Shown here one piece after another: positions 17,761 through 25,491 of a DNA stretch of 64,000 nucleotides (positions are counted from its first letter, which is position 1; the number at the start of each line of letters is the position of its first letter). The stretch comes from a virus. The DNA is taken from positions 34,877 to 98,876 of IMG/VR virus record IMGVR_UViG_3300037493_005292, one strand, 5' to 3'. The notes beneath the pieces were generated by a model. The model was not told the origin of the DNA. It made no database searches and was given only the letters and a program-made list of their open reading frames with translations. The position numbers and the translations under genes were made by a program.

Positions 17761-19116
17761 TTACCTGTTTCGGTTGAACTCAGTGCTGTTGGTCATGGCT
17801 CCTATCCCCCAGTAAGAAACGAAATCCAACGGGTTTGAGATGTCGATCTGATACCAACTACGTATCTCGTAGTTGCACAATGCGGATAGCCTAACTTCGC
17901 CGCCGTACCGCGTTTCTATAAACGCGATGGGATAGTCAACGGTGCGAAAACCCCGGCTATGCGTGGGACTTCTGGACCTAGTGGAAGCCATATAGAGCAT
18001 GGCTTTTTGCTGTTTGGTCATTTCGAGGTACGCAGGTGGATCTTTAGCATCGTCACCTAGAAGGCCCAATACTGCATCGAATCCTTGTATTTTGATGTCT
18101 TTGAAGCGGTAAGGGTCCCGCTTATGCCGCAGTACAGCGACCAGCTTATCTCCGTTGTGGTACTGCTGTGTTAGGGTTAGGTAAACTACACGTCTTTTGT
18201 ACCGGCGTGAAAGTAACCCGCTGTTGTATGCAATGTACGCAAGCTGTTTGTCGGTGTACTCTGTTTCCATCCCTTGGATAACAGTGTCGAGATACTGATC
18301 CCAGTTATCGTACTTGAAGGTTCCCGTACAATACCTGGCGTGGTAGAAGTTCTTTCCGTTTTTACCTTCTCCCGTGCATCCCTTGTAGAGCAGACACGTT
18401 GTACACGTCTTGCGCTTAAAGCGCACGAGAGCGGCAGACTTAATAGACCTATCACGTTTTTCGTATACGTTTTCTGTGATCAACTCAAAGTGATGTTGGT
18501 CTAGTCTGCGTACGCTGTTTTCAAAACTCTTAGCGGCAGTCATCGTCGGGCTTACGTATTCAAAACCTGCGATGACTCGATTGCGCTTCTTACGCGCCCA
18601 TTCAATGATGTCTTCAGCTCCCTTATCAGATTCTTCTCCGTCATCCTTGAGGGCTAGTTCTTTAGGGCGACAGTGGTTGGTGGTGTCGGGGATTTCCATG
18701 CAGCCGCTACACCCCAGAACGTACTTGTGTGGAAGCGCGCAGCGGTCGTACACGGTAGCTGCGTCAAATGACTCGATGCCGTCTCTGTGCACAATGTCAA
18801 ATGTGCCCCGAGTTACGTCTAGTTTATTGACGTAGTTTTTCGTGTCATACGACGCAATGAGCAATTGGTATTGCCGGTCTTTAGACTCTAGGTCGTATAT
18901 ACGGGGTATAACGATGTACGGGAATCCTAGAAATTCTCGTAGTTGTGGGTTGTTTGAGATGGCGTGTACGATGTCAGGCGTGTGGATGCTGGGAGCGTCG
19001 CCAAAGTCATCAAGATTGATGAATACCAGAATGGGGCGTTTGGAGTTAGTCGCATAACCCCGGGCTGGTACTAATCCGCTCTCCTCCGTCGCTACTGTCC
19101 AGTATAGTTTTCCCAT
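17761..19116 (-). CDS. Cysteine-rich protein in the reverse transcriptase operon
   Basis: The 451-residue protein overlaps the reverse transcriptase gene by 71 bases in another frame and is the last gene of that operon. It has two cysteine clusters: CALPHKYVLGCSGCM with a further Cys ten residues on, and CTTCLLYKGC followed by one Cys about 18 residues later. The spacing CxxCx5C is seen in zinc and iron-sulphur sites, but the metal cannot be told from sequence. The C-terminal third is mixed alpha/beta with no known motif. I do not recognise a family. The tight coupling makes it the best candidate for an effector or partner of the reverse transcriptase. Confidence 0.6.
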   Translation of the reverse strand: MGKLYWTVATEESGLVPARGYATNSKRPILVFINLDDFGDAPSIHTPDIVHAISNNPQLREFLGFPYIVIPRIYDLESKDRQYQLLIASYDTKNYVNKLDVTRGTFDIVHRDGIESFDAATVYDRCALPHKYVLGCSGCMEIPDTTNHCRPKELALKDDGEESDKGAEDIIEWARKKRNRVIAGFEYVSPTMTAAKSFENSVRRLDQHHFELITENVYEKRDRSIKSAALVRFKRKTCTTCLLYKGCTGEGKNGKNFYHARYCTGTFKYDNWDQYLDTVIQGMETEYTDKQLAYIAYNSGLLSRRYKRRVVYLTLTQQYHNGDKLVAVLRHKRDPYRFKDIKIQGFDAVLGLLGDDAKDPPAYLEMTKQQKAMLYMASTRSRSPTHSRGFRTVDYPIAFIETRYGGEVRLSALCNYEIRSWYQIDISNPLDFVSYWGIGAMTNSTEFNRNR

Positions 19117-20239
19117 GGTCTAGTGCCAGCTCAAGTTCTTTGGCCAGCTTGGCTCCTTTCGTAGGCATGATGTGGCGGTAGTAGTTGAGTTTACCCTTTA
19201 GCCAGGTAATGAATGTTTCGACGTCGTTAAACCCAGCACGCTCGTACTGCGTATCTGCCCCCCAAACAAAGCAGTTGTGTACAATCGCTTTTATCTGGAG
19301 GTAATCGTGCCGCGCGATGTTGGGTCGCTGGTTAAACACAAGTCCTAGCATCTGTTTACGGAAATTCTCGCTGTGTAGTTTGGTTTTGCCCGTATTGGGT
19401 TGATACCCTGCAGCGTAAATAACCTGGTAAAAGCGGCGTAGGATGTGTTCTTTTTCGATTAAAGAGAAGTCTCTTCCACACGTGAAAGAGAGGTCGTCGG
19501 CATACCGCGAGTAAACCCACCGATATGCACCTTCCAGTTGGTACTGCTGGTTCATGGATTCAAGAAGTTGAAGCATGGGGATGTCGAGCACACGGTCAGC
19601 AACTAGATTGCAGATGCTTCCGGCGGTTGGGTTACCTTGCGGAACACCACAGAAGAATGGTGGTGCGGTCGTTTCAGGAACGTAGTGCGTGTTGGGAATG
19701 CCCGACACGGTAAACATTCCTCCCAATAGACTCGCAGTCTCATGGGGGTATCCCAGGCTCTTAAAGTAGTTACGGACCTTGCTCTTGCTGGTAGTAGAGA
19801 AGAAGTCTTGCAGGTCGATTTGGATGTAGGCACCGCGGCGAGGACACCGGTGTTTAGGCGGGGTATAGGATGGGTCACCGTTATTGTCACAAACAATGCA
19901 TGGAGCAATGTGTCGCGCCACAGCGTCCTTGATGCTTTGGCCGGTACGGTAGGCGGTGACGTGTCCCCCTAATTGCTGGTGTAGGGGTTCAAGGAAGGTC
20001 TTGTTGAGGATTTTCATGAGGGCTTTCATTAACGGCTCCGGGGCGTGGATAACGCGGAATCCTCCTTTCTTCTTGGGTATTTTGAACACATGGTAACGTT
20101 GTTTGACGGGAGCTACAATGGTGTACCACAGGACTTTGTTTCTCATTCCCAGGTGGTAAGCCAATGAGAAGTCATCGAATGGGAGATGATTTTCTACGTC
20201 ATAGCCCGTTATCGTCGTTTCCGGGTACCCTGGCGGCAT
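19046..20239 (-). CDS. Retron-like reverse transcriptase with a cysteine insertion
   Basis: The 397-residue protein has the ordered motifs of a prokaryotic reverse transcriptase: FKIPKKKGGFRVIHAP (RT1), the TGQSIKDAVARH segment (like the retron NAxxH region but with Asp first), YIQIDLQDFFSTT (motif A), GVPQGNPTAGSICN (RT4), YSRYADDLSF (catalytic YADD, about residues 245-248), and a C-terminal GLVFNQRPNIARHDYLQIK that resembles retron region Y but lacks the VTG triplet. Between the NAxxH-like region and motif A lies CIVCDNNGDP...HRC, a likely zinc-binding insertion. It has an excellent AAAGGAGA site and overlaps the upstream gene by 41 bases. It is a retron-like type rather than a group II intron or DGR type (no maturase domain, no template repeat seen). 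Confidence 0.88.
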   Translation of the reverse strand: MPPGYPETTITGYDVENHLPFDDFSLAYHLGMRNKVLWYTIVAPVKQRYHVFKIPKKKGGFRVIHAPEPLMKALMKILNKTFLEPLHQQLGGHVTAYRTGQSIKDAVARHIAPCIVCDNNGDPSYTPPKHRCPRRGAYIQIDLQDFFSTTSKSKVRNYFKSLGYPHETASLLGGMFTVSGIPNTHYVPETTAPPFFCGVPQGNPTAGSICNLVADRVLDIPMLQLLESMNQQYQLEGAYRWVYSRYADDLSFTCGRDFSLIEKEHILRRFYQVIYAAGYQPNTGKTKLHSENFRKQMLGLVFNQRPNIARHDYLQIKAIVHNCFVWGADTQYERAGFNDVETFITWLKGKLNYYRHIMPTKGAKLAKELELALDHGKTILDSSDGGERISTSPGLCD

Positions 20240-20843
20240 CGTCGGTATCTCCTTTAGTTATCCGGGGTACGGCAACTTGCATGTTTTTCGCACAGCTACT
20301 ATGACCAGGGGTGCATGCATTTTCGTAATACAGGTGGATGCTATCGCACACAGCACATACGCACGGTATGCGTTTTCCTGGTGTTAAGAAGTAGGACTCG
20401 AGCGCAGGAACTTTTTGAGCGATGTGGTGTTTGTACGCCTGACTGAAGGAGTACGAGACTTGGCGTGGGACGCTGTCTTTTGAGGATATTTTGCTTGCAA
20501 AGGTCGGAACGACCAGTAACCAATCCTCGTAGAACGGAATTATGCGGTCTTCCATTAGACGCGTCGTTGAGTAGGAGGATTCTCGGTGTTGCCGTTGGTG
20601 GTTTACTACCTCAACTGTTTTAGTACCAACCATGTGGTACAGTGCGAGGGCTAGTTCTATGGTGAGTTTGTAAACAAAGGCGTAACGCCAGTGTACGGGG
20701 ATTTGGTCTTCGTGGTTTACCGGCCATAAGTAACACCTATCGAATGGAAACCTGTCGTAGGTGTGGGGTCTTCGTGAGTGATCTTCCATCGTCACAATGT
20801 TGCCCTTGTACTCTTGGTGGATTTTCACGCAGTAGACGCGCAT
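20199..20843 (-). CDS. Cysteine-rich protein upstream of the reverse transcriptase
   Basis: The 214-residue protein begins one base after the stop of the metallopeptidase/VWA gene (TAACATG, with GGAG just before) and overlaps the reverse transcriptase start, so the genes are translationally coupled. The middle is basic and aromatic. Near the C-terminus a cysteine cluster (RIPCVCAVCDSIHLYY, then ACTPGHSSC) looks like a zinc-binding knuckle. No known family is recognised. Its position where a retron would carry its msr-msd RNA is noteworthy: the RNA, if any, would have to lie inside this coding sequence. Confidence 0.6.
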   Translation of the reverse strand: MRVYCVKIHQEYKGNIVTMEDHSRRPHTYDRFPFDRCYLWPVNHEDQIPVHWRYAFVYKLTIELALALYHMVGTKTVEVVNHQRQHRESSYSTTRLMEDRIIPFYEDWLLVVPTFASKISSKDSVPRQVSYSFSQAYKHHIAQKVPALESYFLTPGKRIPCVCAVCDSIHLYYENACTPGHSSCAKNMQVAVPRITKGDTDDAARVPGNDDNGL

Positions 20844-20844
20844 G

Positions 20845-22383
20845 TTACTCCGTTATTTGGATAGTGCGATCTCCCATAGCGGGGTCGGCCTTTCCAGAGG
20901 GTGTTAGTACCCAGATAACTGGGCAGTTTGGGTAGAGGGCTGGTGCAGGACCACCGTGGTCAGAGCTAACGGGCGCATACCCATCAGTGAACATGAGGAA
21001 GAGGTCAATACGGGGAAGACGTTCGACAATACGGTGTTCTGTTTTATCATCCCACAACGACTCGTCCTGCTTACCGCACACCCGTCTGAACGCGGGACAG
21101 AAGTCAGTACCGCCATAACCGTAGCGGTATAACTCGCGCTTCAACTTTGAAATATCCGCTTCGTTTTCGGTGTCTATCCAGGTCTCAAACTGGATAGCAG
21201 CATCGAACATCATGAGATGGATGCGTACACCCTTATGAGACTTAGGAATGTTGAGAATTTCAGAGATAAACCGGACAAACTCGTCGTCTCCTACTGACCC
21301 ACTCGTGTCCACGGCAATGCTGAGCACGAACGTAAAGTCATTTTGGAAACCAGGGTAAGGTTCGATGCCGTCGTCCATGACCGGAAACAACGCTGTATTG
21401 GGTAGGCAGACGCTCTCTACCAACTTGGAACTGATAACTGATTTGATCTGTCCCTTGAGAACGGTTTCCCAGGGAATTGTTGCAGGGGTTAGGAAATCCT
21501 GCAGTGCCTTGGCGATACCTCCTGGGATAGTTCCGCGGCCACGCTCCGTTTGTTCGATAGCTGTTTTGATGATTTTCTTTCCTTCGCGTTTGGCGCGGTC
21601 GAGCATCCTTTCGACTTCAGCAGAGGTCATCTCACTGAGGTCGTGGGTGATGTCGATGGGCTTGAGCTTGGAACTTTCTACCAATGACTTGAACCACCCG
21701 GGAAGTTTTTCGTCGAGCTCTTGCTGCTTAGCGGATCCGGGGGCTACATCGGGATCCTCTTCCGAATTACCCCCAGCTCCTCCAGAACCCTGTTGGTTAC
21801 TCTCGGATGATTCTTGCGGAGCGTTACCGGTAAGTGCTTGGCCAATCTGTTTGTCTGTGTCCAACACGTTCTGCATGTCGTACCCAGACTTCTTGAGGTC
21901 ATCGAGGAGCATGTCCAAATACTCCTCAAAGCTCTTTCCAACGGGGTATTCGCGGTCCTCTGGCCAGATGAAATCGCTCCGGAAGTCCCCAAAATTATGA
22001 CCGTACGCTTTATCCGTCAGGAAGGGACGCACAGCTACGTCGTTGACGCACATGTCTGCCGCGACGTTGACTACTGGATGGAGCCTTTGCGCAGCTACCG
22101 GACTGAGGTTGGCAAGGACGCGAGACATGCGTTCAACATGGCGTAACGCCAGGTGTCCTGCCTCATGGATGACCACCAAGATGCGAAAGCCTTGGGCAGT
22201 GGACTCAAACCACGCTGTGTCGTACATAAATAGGTATCTACCAGATTTGGGTAGTGTTACACCGCAGGTTCCGAGTCCGGGAGCAGGTATCTGGACGCAC
22301 TGGTTGAGTAATCGGCCGTAAAAATTGTTGCCTCCACGAGGAGAACAGGTCCATTGAAGAACCTCACTGAGAGCAGTTCCCAT
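20845..22383 (-). CDS. Metallopeptidase-VWA protein (VWA-like, DUF2201 type)
   Basis: I start at ATG 22383 (512 residues), preceded by GAAAGGA; a longer frame to 22488 would run into the opposite gene. Near residues 73-82 is HEAGHLALRH, a zinc-metallopeptidase HExxH motif. A Gln/Ser/Gly-rich linker follows, then a C-terminal von Willebrand A domain with AVDTSGSVGDDEF (MIDAS DxSxS) near residue 355, GGTDFCPAF and FLMFTDGYAP. This N-terminal peptidase plus C-terminal VWA layout is found beside MoxR-type AAA+ ATPases, one of which is encoded at 24212-25456. Such pairs act as metal-insertion or remodelling chaperones. It is the first gene of the reverse transcriptase operon. Confidence 0.82.
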   Translation of the reverse strand: MGTALSEVLQWTCSPRGGNNFYGRLLNQCVQIPAPGLGTCGVTLPKSGRYLFMYDTAWFESTAQGFRILVVIHEAGHLALRHVERMSRVLANLSPVAAQRLHPVVNVAADMCVNDVAVRPFLTDKAYGHNFGDFRSDFIWPEDREYPVGKSFEEYLDMLLDDLKKSGYDMQNVLDTDKQIGQALTGNAPQESSESNQQGSGGAGGNSEEDPDVAPGSAKQQELDEKLPGWFKSLVESSKLKPIDITHDLSEMTSAEVERMLDRAKREGKKIIKTAIEQTERGRGTIPGGIAKALQDFLTPATIPWETVLKGQIKSVISSKLVESVCLPNTALFPVMDDGIEPYPGFQNDFTFVLSIAVDTSGSVGDDEFVRFISEILNIPKSHKGVRIHLMMFDAAIQFETWIDTENEADISKLKRELYRYGYGGTDFCPAFRRVCGKQDESLWDDKTEHRIVERLPRIDLFLMFTDGYAPVSSDHGGPAPALYPNCPVIWVLTPSGKADPAMGDRTIQITE

Positions 22384-22404
22384 CTCTTTCTTGTCCTTTC
22401 TTTT

Positions 22405-22421
22405 GCTGCTATACTTGCAGC
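22405..22421. promoter_or_regulatory. TATACT box inside a short inverted repeat
   Basis: A sigma70-like -10 hexamer TATACT (22410-22415) is flanked by GCTGC and GCAGC arms, giving a 17-base inverted repeat in the 61-base gap between the divergent genes starting at 22383 (-) and 22445 (+). The -35 region is poor. It is probably the promoter for the gene at 22445, and the repeat could be a repressor site. The evidence is a single motif match. Confidence 0.35.
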
Positions 22422-22444
22422 GGGTTTCTACTATGAGGTGTGTA

Positions 22445-23449
22445 ATGATTGACCAGACATCGGACGCCGGGTTTGCCACGCTGCGCACACTTGCGGATAT
22501 GTTTCCGCAGCTCGAAGAACTCGCAAAGACCGCGGAGCTGGATCCGGGGGAGTTTGAGGCTCTTCCTGATTCAGCGTTTGCGTGGCCCGAAGCGCGCCGA
22601 CTTCCAATTCATAACCGTGAGCACACCGCGATCTCGTTAGCGTACGAGAAAGTTGCGGTCGAGTTGCCCAAGTATGCGCACCATGCTCTACAACAAGCCG
22701 CTGTTGCTTACGGACTGGATGCAGAGATATTTGACCGACCCCTTCGATTGGTCAAGACTGCTTCAGCACCTGAATTCTGGCTCCTCCCGACGCACCAGCG
22801 TTTCCGTGTTACCTCCGCAGAAGACGTCAAGCTCGCGGAGCAAGCGATCCAAGCGCGCAGTAAAGACCTGCCGCCCAACGAGCGCGCCGAAGCCATGATC
22901 AATCTGGAGAAGGTGGCGACGTTCTTCGGGGTTTCTCTAGCACCTTCTACCAAGAAGATCGCTGGCTTTACGCTGACGAATACGCGTACGTTGCGCGATT
23001 GGCTGCAGGCCAGGCAAGAAGCGGCAGAGAAGGTGGGATCGGACTTGTCTGCGACTTACGGAGAGCTGGCGCAGCAGTTCGACGGCGTGAACACGCACAT
23101 CGCGAATCGCGACTACCAGGTAAAGTTGGCGAGCGCCATCAATGACCTGGACCAGAAGTCCGGTGTTTCGAAGTTCTACGGAAAGTCACTGCTGGACCCC
23201 ATTGAGACAGTTTGGAACACCACCAAGTTGTCCGCGGACACAATCGACGTCAATGGGGTGATGCTCGATAAGGGCATGCTGGCTTCCCTGCCCATCACGT
23301 TCTGGCAGGATGTGATTGGGCCGGACATGGCCCAGGAGATCGCTCCCAGTGGGCAGGTCGACCCGGAGCTCTTGGCGCAGATCATCCCCACTCTTCCGGC
23401 AGACCTCAAGTCTGTGCTGGTCACGCAGCTATCCGCCTACCGTTCATGA
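22445..23449 (+). CDS. Hypothetical protein, possible virion protein
   Basis: I chose the ATG at 22445 because GAGGTG lies 5 bases upstream; an in-frame TTG at 22391 exists but has no ribosome site. The 334-residue product is mostly helical and acidic, with repeated alanine-rich helices, no cysteine pattern, no signal peptide and no membrane span. It overlaps the next gene by 4 bases (ATGA). It interrupts the minus-strand block of metallopeptidase/VWA and MoxR-like genes. The role is unknown. Confidence 0.55.
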   Translation: MIDQTSDAGFATLRTLADMFPQLEELAKTAELDPGEFEALPDSAFAWPEARRLPIHNREHTAISLAYEKVAVELPKYAHHALQQAAVAYGLDAEIFDRPLRLVKTASAPEFWLLPTHQRFRVTSAEDVKLAEQAIQARSKDLPPNERAEAMINLEKVATFFGVSLAPSTKKIAGFTLTNTRTLRDWLQARQEAAEKVGSDLSATYGELAQQFDGVNTHIANRDYQVKLASAINDLDQKSGVSKFYGKSLLDPIETVWNTTKLSADTIDVNGVMLDKGMLASLPITFWQDVIGPDMAQEIAPSGQVDPELLAQIIPTLPADLKSVLVTQLSAYRS

Positions 23450-24225
23450 TCCACGAGCAGCTCCAGGAGTTTATGCAGTACGTTCCGCGGCTGCATGCCG
23501 GCATGCTTAAGACGGCTGCCGCCGTGCTCTCAGCACGCGAGATGTTACAGAACCCGCATCAGGCAACGGCTGTGGGACTGTACCTCGCTGCGAAGGCGCT
23601 CTACGGAGAGGACCTTTTGCAGTGGGAACCGGAGACTCTCTGGCTTACCCTGGAAAAGGATAAGATTGACCTTACGGAGCTCGAGCGTAATAAACTTCAA
23701 GCGGCCATCACGCTCACTACGAACCCCGCGTTCTACTGGGATAACTTGGTGTTTCAGCGCACAGTCCACGCGTTATGCGAGGAGTACTACGATTCGGAAT
23801 CGTTACTTGAGTGCAGTGTGGCGCATATGTGTTGGGCGGTTTATGAAGCTGGTATTCTTCGGGGGTTAGACCAGGAGACTCCGCAGATTCCGGAGTTTGA
23901 TGAAGACGTTCAGCAGTATGTCGCGGTGTGCTTATCCCGCGCCGGCTATGCCCTCCCCCCACCCCCTTTGGTGGAGTTTTGCGAGGATAACCTCGACGCG
24001 CTTTTCGCCAAAGGTTCTGAGTTCGCAGAGCTAAAAAAAGAGCTCAAGTACGCATGGGCTAAGCTGGACAAGAGCGCCCTCGAAAGAACTGAGTTCTCCG
24101 AGGACGCTCTTGGTATCCAGCTTTCCCGCCTTTCCTTCTGTTATTTGTACGTCAGCGAGCGTGCCGACGCCGTTGCTGCAGACCTGGCCAAACTAGGCAG
24201 TCATACCAAGGTCACTTCGTTCTGA
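23446..24225 (+). CDS. Hypothetical protein
   Basis: The 259-residue protein overlaps the previous gene by 4 bases and the end of the opposite ATPase gene by 14 bases. It is helical, with alternating acidic and alanine-rich stretches and a proline run (LPPPPLVEF) near residue 170. No motif is recognised. It is probably co-expressed and physically associated with the product of the gene at 22445. Confidence 0.55.
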   Translation: MIHEQLQEFMQYVPRLHAGMLKTAAAVLSAREMLQNPHQATAVGLYLAAKALYGEDLLQWEPETLWLTLEKDKIDLTELERNKLQAAITLTTNPAFYWDNLVFQRTVHALCEEYYDSESLLECSVAHMCWAVYEAGILRGLDQETPQIPEFDEDVQQYVAVCLSRAGYALPPPPLVEFCEDNLDALFAKGSEFAELKKELKYAWAKLDKSALERTEFSEDALGIQLSRLSFCYLYVSERADAVAADLAKLGSHTKVTSF

Positions 24226-25456
24226 TCTTCTCTTCCACTGACTTGTACGCAGAGTCCACGCGCTGATGCCACTCAATGAATCCCTCTTGGTTCTGCATGC
24301 CACGCATGAAGTCCTTGAGGTATTCCTTGGCGTCTGACTCGGCAGCGATAGCCCGTTGTTGTTGCAGCATCATGGCGCCCTGTTCATTGGGAAGGTCAAT
24401 CAAGAACTGTACAAAGTTCCCGACTGTTTTGTCGATGCTGGGCTTGACTGCGAACAGCGTTTTGAGAACGTTATGGCACAGGTCGGTAAGGACCTCCATG
24501 CGCCCGTCTGTAATGAGCTTCTTGATTTTGGACTTGACGGTTCCGTAGCTCTCGAGCACATCGCCCGCGTTAATCAAGGTGTTGTGGTCCTTGATGTACG
24601 CGCAGATTTGTTCTGCAGCATGCACGCCCACGGACGCAGCGAATCTGTTAATGGCGGTTTCGCCGTACAGACTCTTGCCGCTCTTTTCGAGGACGTACGC
24701 ACTGAGGCTCAGCGTCTCAACCGTGGCGGGACACATGAACTGCTTGTTGTTCTTCAGTGCCTCTTCATCGTACAGCAGCTTCGGCGCTGCTTTGATGGGT
24801 CCCAGGATGGCGGGATGACACGGTTTGCCATCTTCGCCAATCGCTTTACAGACACGGTCTGCGTAATGGAAATCGTTTGTTTTTGCGTGGTTCAGCCAGT
24901 CAGCGTACGATGGTACTAGAAATACTTTACGCAAGCGCCTGTTAAGCGCTGCATTGTTTTCGATCTGTTGGACGTTGTAGTTGGCGCCGGCCGGATTCAT
25001 AAGCGCCACGACGATTGCGTCATCGGGAAGCTGGTAGTCGTACATGTTCCGGTCCTCAATGAGGCTGAAGAACATGGCAATGGCGTGCTGCAGACCCTGA
25101 TTGATTTCGTCGAACAGGACAATCGCTTTTTCGCCTTTGCGCGGGAACATCTCAGGAAGCTTCACCTTGAAGAAGCCTTCATCAGAATCCCGTACGGATG
25201 GGATTCCGGCTCCCATAAGTCCATATTGCGCAGTACGGATCACGCATACGCGGTATCCGTGTTTGCGGGCGAGTTGGTTGATGACCTGCGTCTTACCAAC
25301 TCCTGCTGGTCCAATAACACACCAGCAGCCGCGGAGTTCGCGCTCGAGCATTGTCATCTCGAATTGTGAGCCGAACTCCCTAAGACCCATGCGGGGTATG
25401 TCGAGTAACTCAGCGTAATCAGGGGTGGTTTTGGTCTCTTCTTGCTTCTTAGCCAT
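24212..25456 (-). CDS. MoxR-like AAA+ ATPase
   Basis: The 414-residue protein has the landmarks of a MoxR-type AAA+ ATPase: Walker A GPAGVGKTQVINQLA (about residues 50-65), Walker B AIVLFDEINQG, a sensor-1-like VVALMNPAG and the arginine pair LNRRLRKVF. The N- and C-terminal parts are helical and unassigned. It has an AAAGGAAAGACAA site. MoxR ATPases usually work with a VWA protein, and such a protein is encoded at 20845-22383. It would unfold or insert cofactors into a substrate with its VWA partner; the substrate is unknown. Confidence 0.82.
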   Translation of the reverse strand: MAKKQEETKTTPDYAELLDIPRMGLREFGSQFEMTMLERELRGCWCVIGPAGVGKTQVINQLARKHGYRVCVIRTAQYGLMGAGIPSVRDSDEGFFKVKLPEMFPRKGEKAIVLFDEINQGLQHAIAMFFSLIEDRNMYDYQLPDDAIVVALMNPAGANYNVQQIENNAALNRRLRKVFLVPSYADWLNHAKTNDFHYADRVCKAIGEDGKPCHPAILGPIKAAPKLLYDEEALKNNKQFMCPATVETLSLSAYVLEKSGKSLYGETAINRFAASVGVHAAEQICAYIKDHNTLINAGDVLESYGTVKSKIKKLITDGRMEVLTDLCHNVLKTLFAVKPSIDKTVGNFVQFLIDLPNEQGAMMLQQQRAIAAESDAKEYLKDFMRGMQNQEGFIEWHQRVDSAYKSVEEKIRTK

Positions 25457-25484
25457 TTGTCTTTCCTTTGTTGATTGGTTATAC
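25457..25484 (+). promoter_or_regulatory. Possible promoter for the terminase gene
   Basis: TTGTCT (25457-25462) and TATACT (25479-25484) are spaced 16 bases apart. TATACT ends 7 bases before the ATG at 25492, so a transcript starting at the usual distance would begin at or next to the start codon (leaderless or nearly so). No ribosome site is visible before that ATG, which is consistent. Part of the -35 overlaps the ribosome site of the opposite gene. Confidence 0.35.
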
Positions 25485-25491
25485 TGTACGC

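Noticed and set aside
19046-20239. Diversity-generating retroelement or group II intron
   Set aside because: No Avd-like gene, no template repeat noticed near the tail fibre, no maturase or endonuclease domain, and the enzyme's C-terminus is retron-like.
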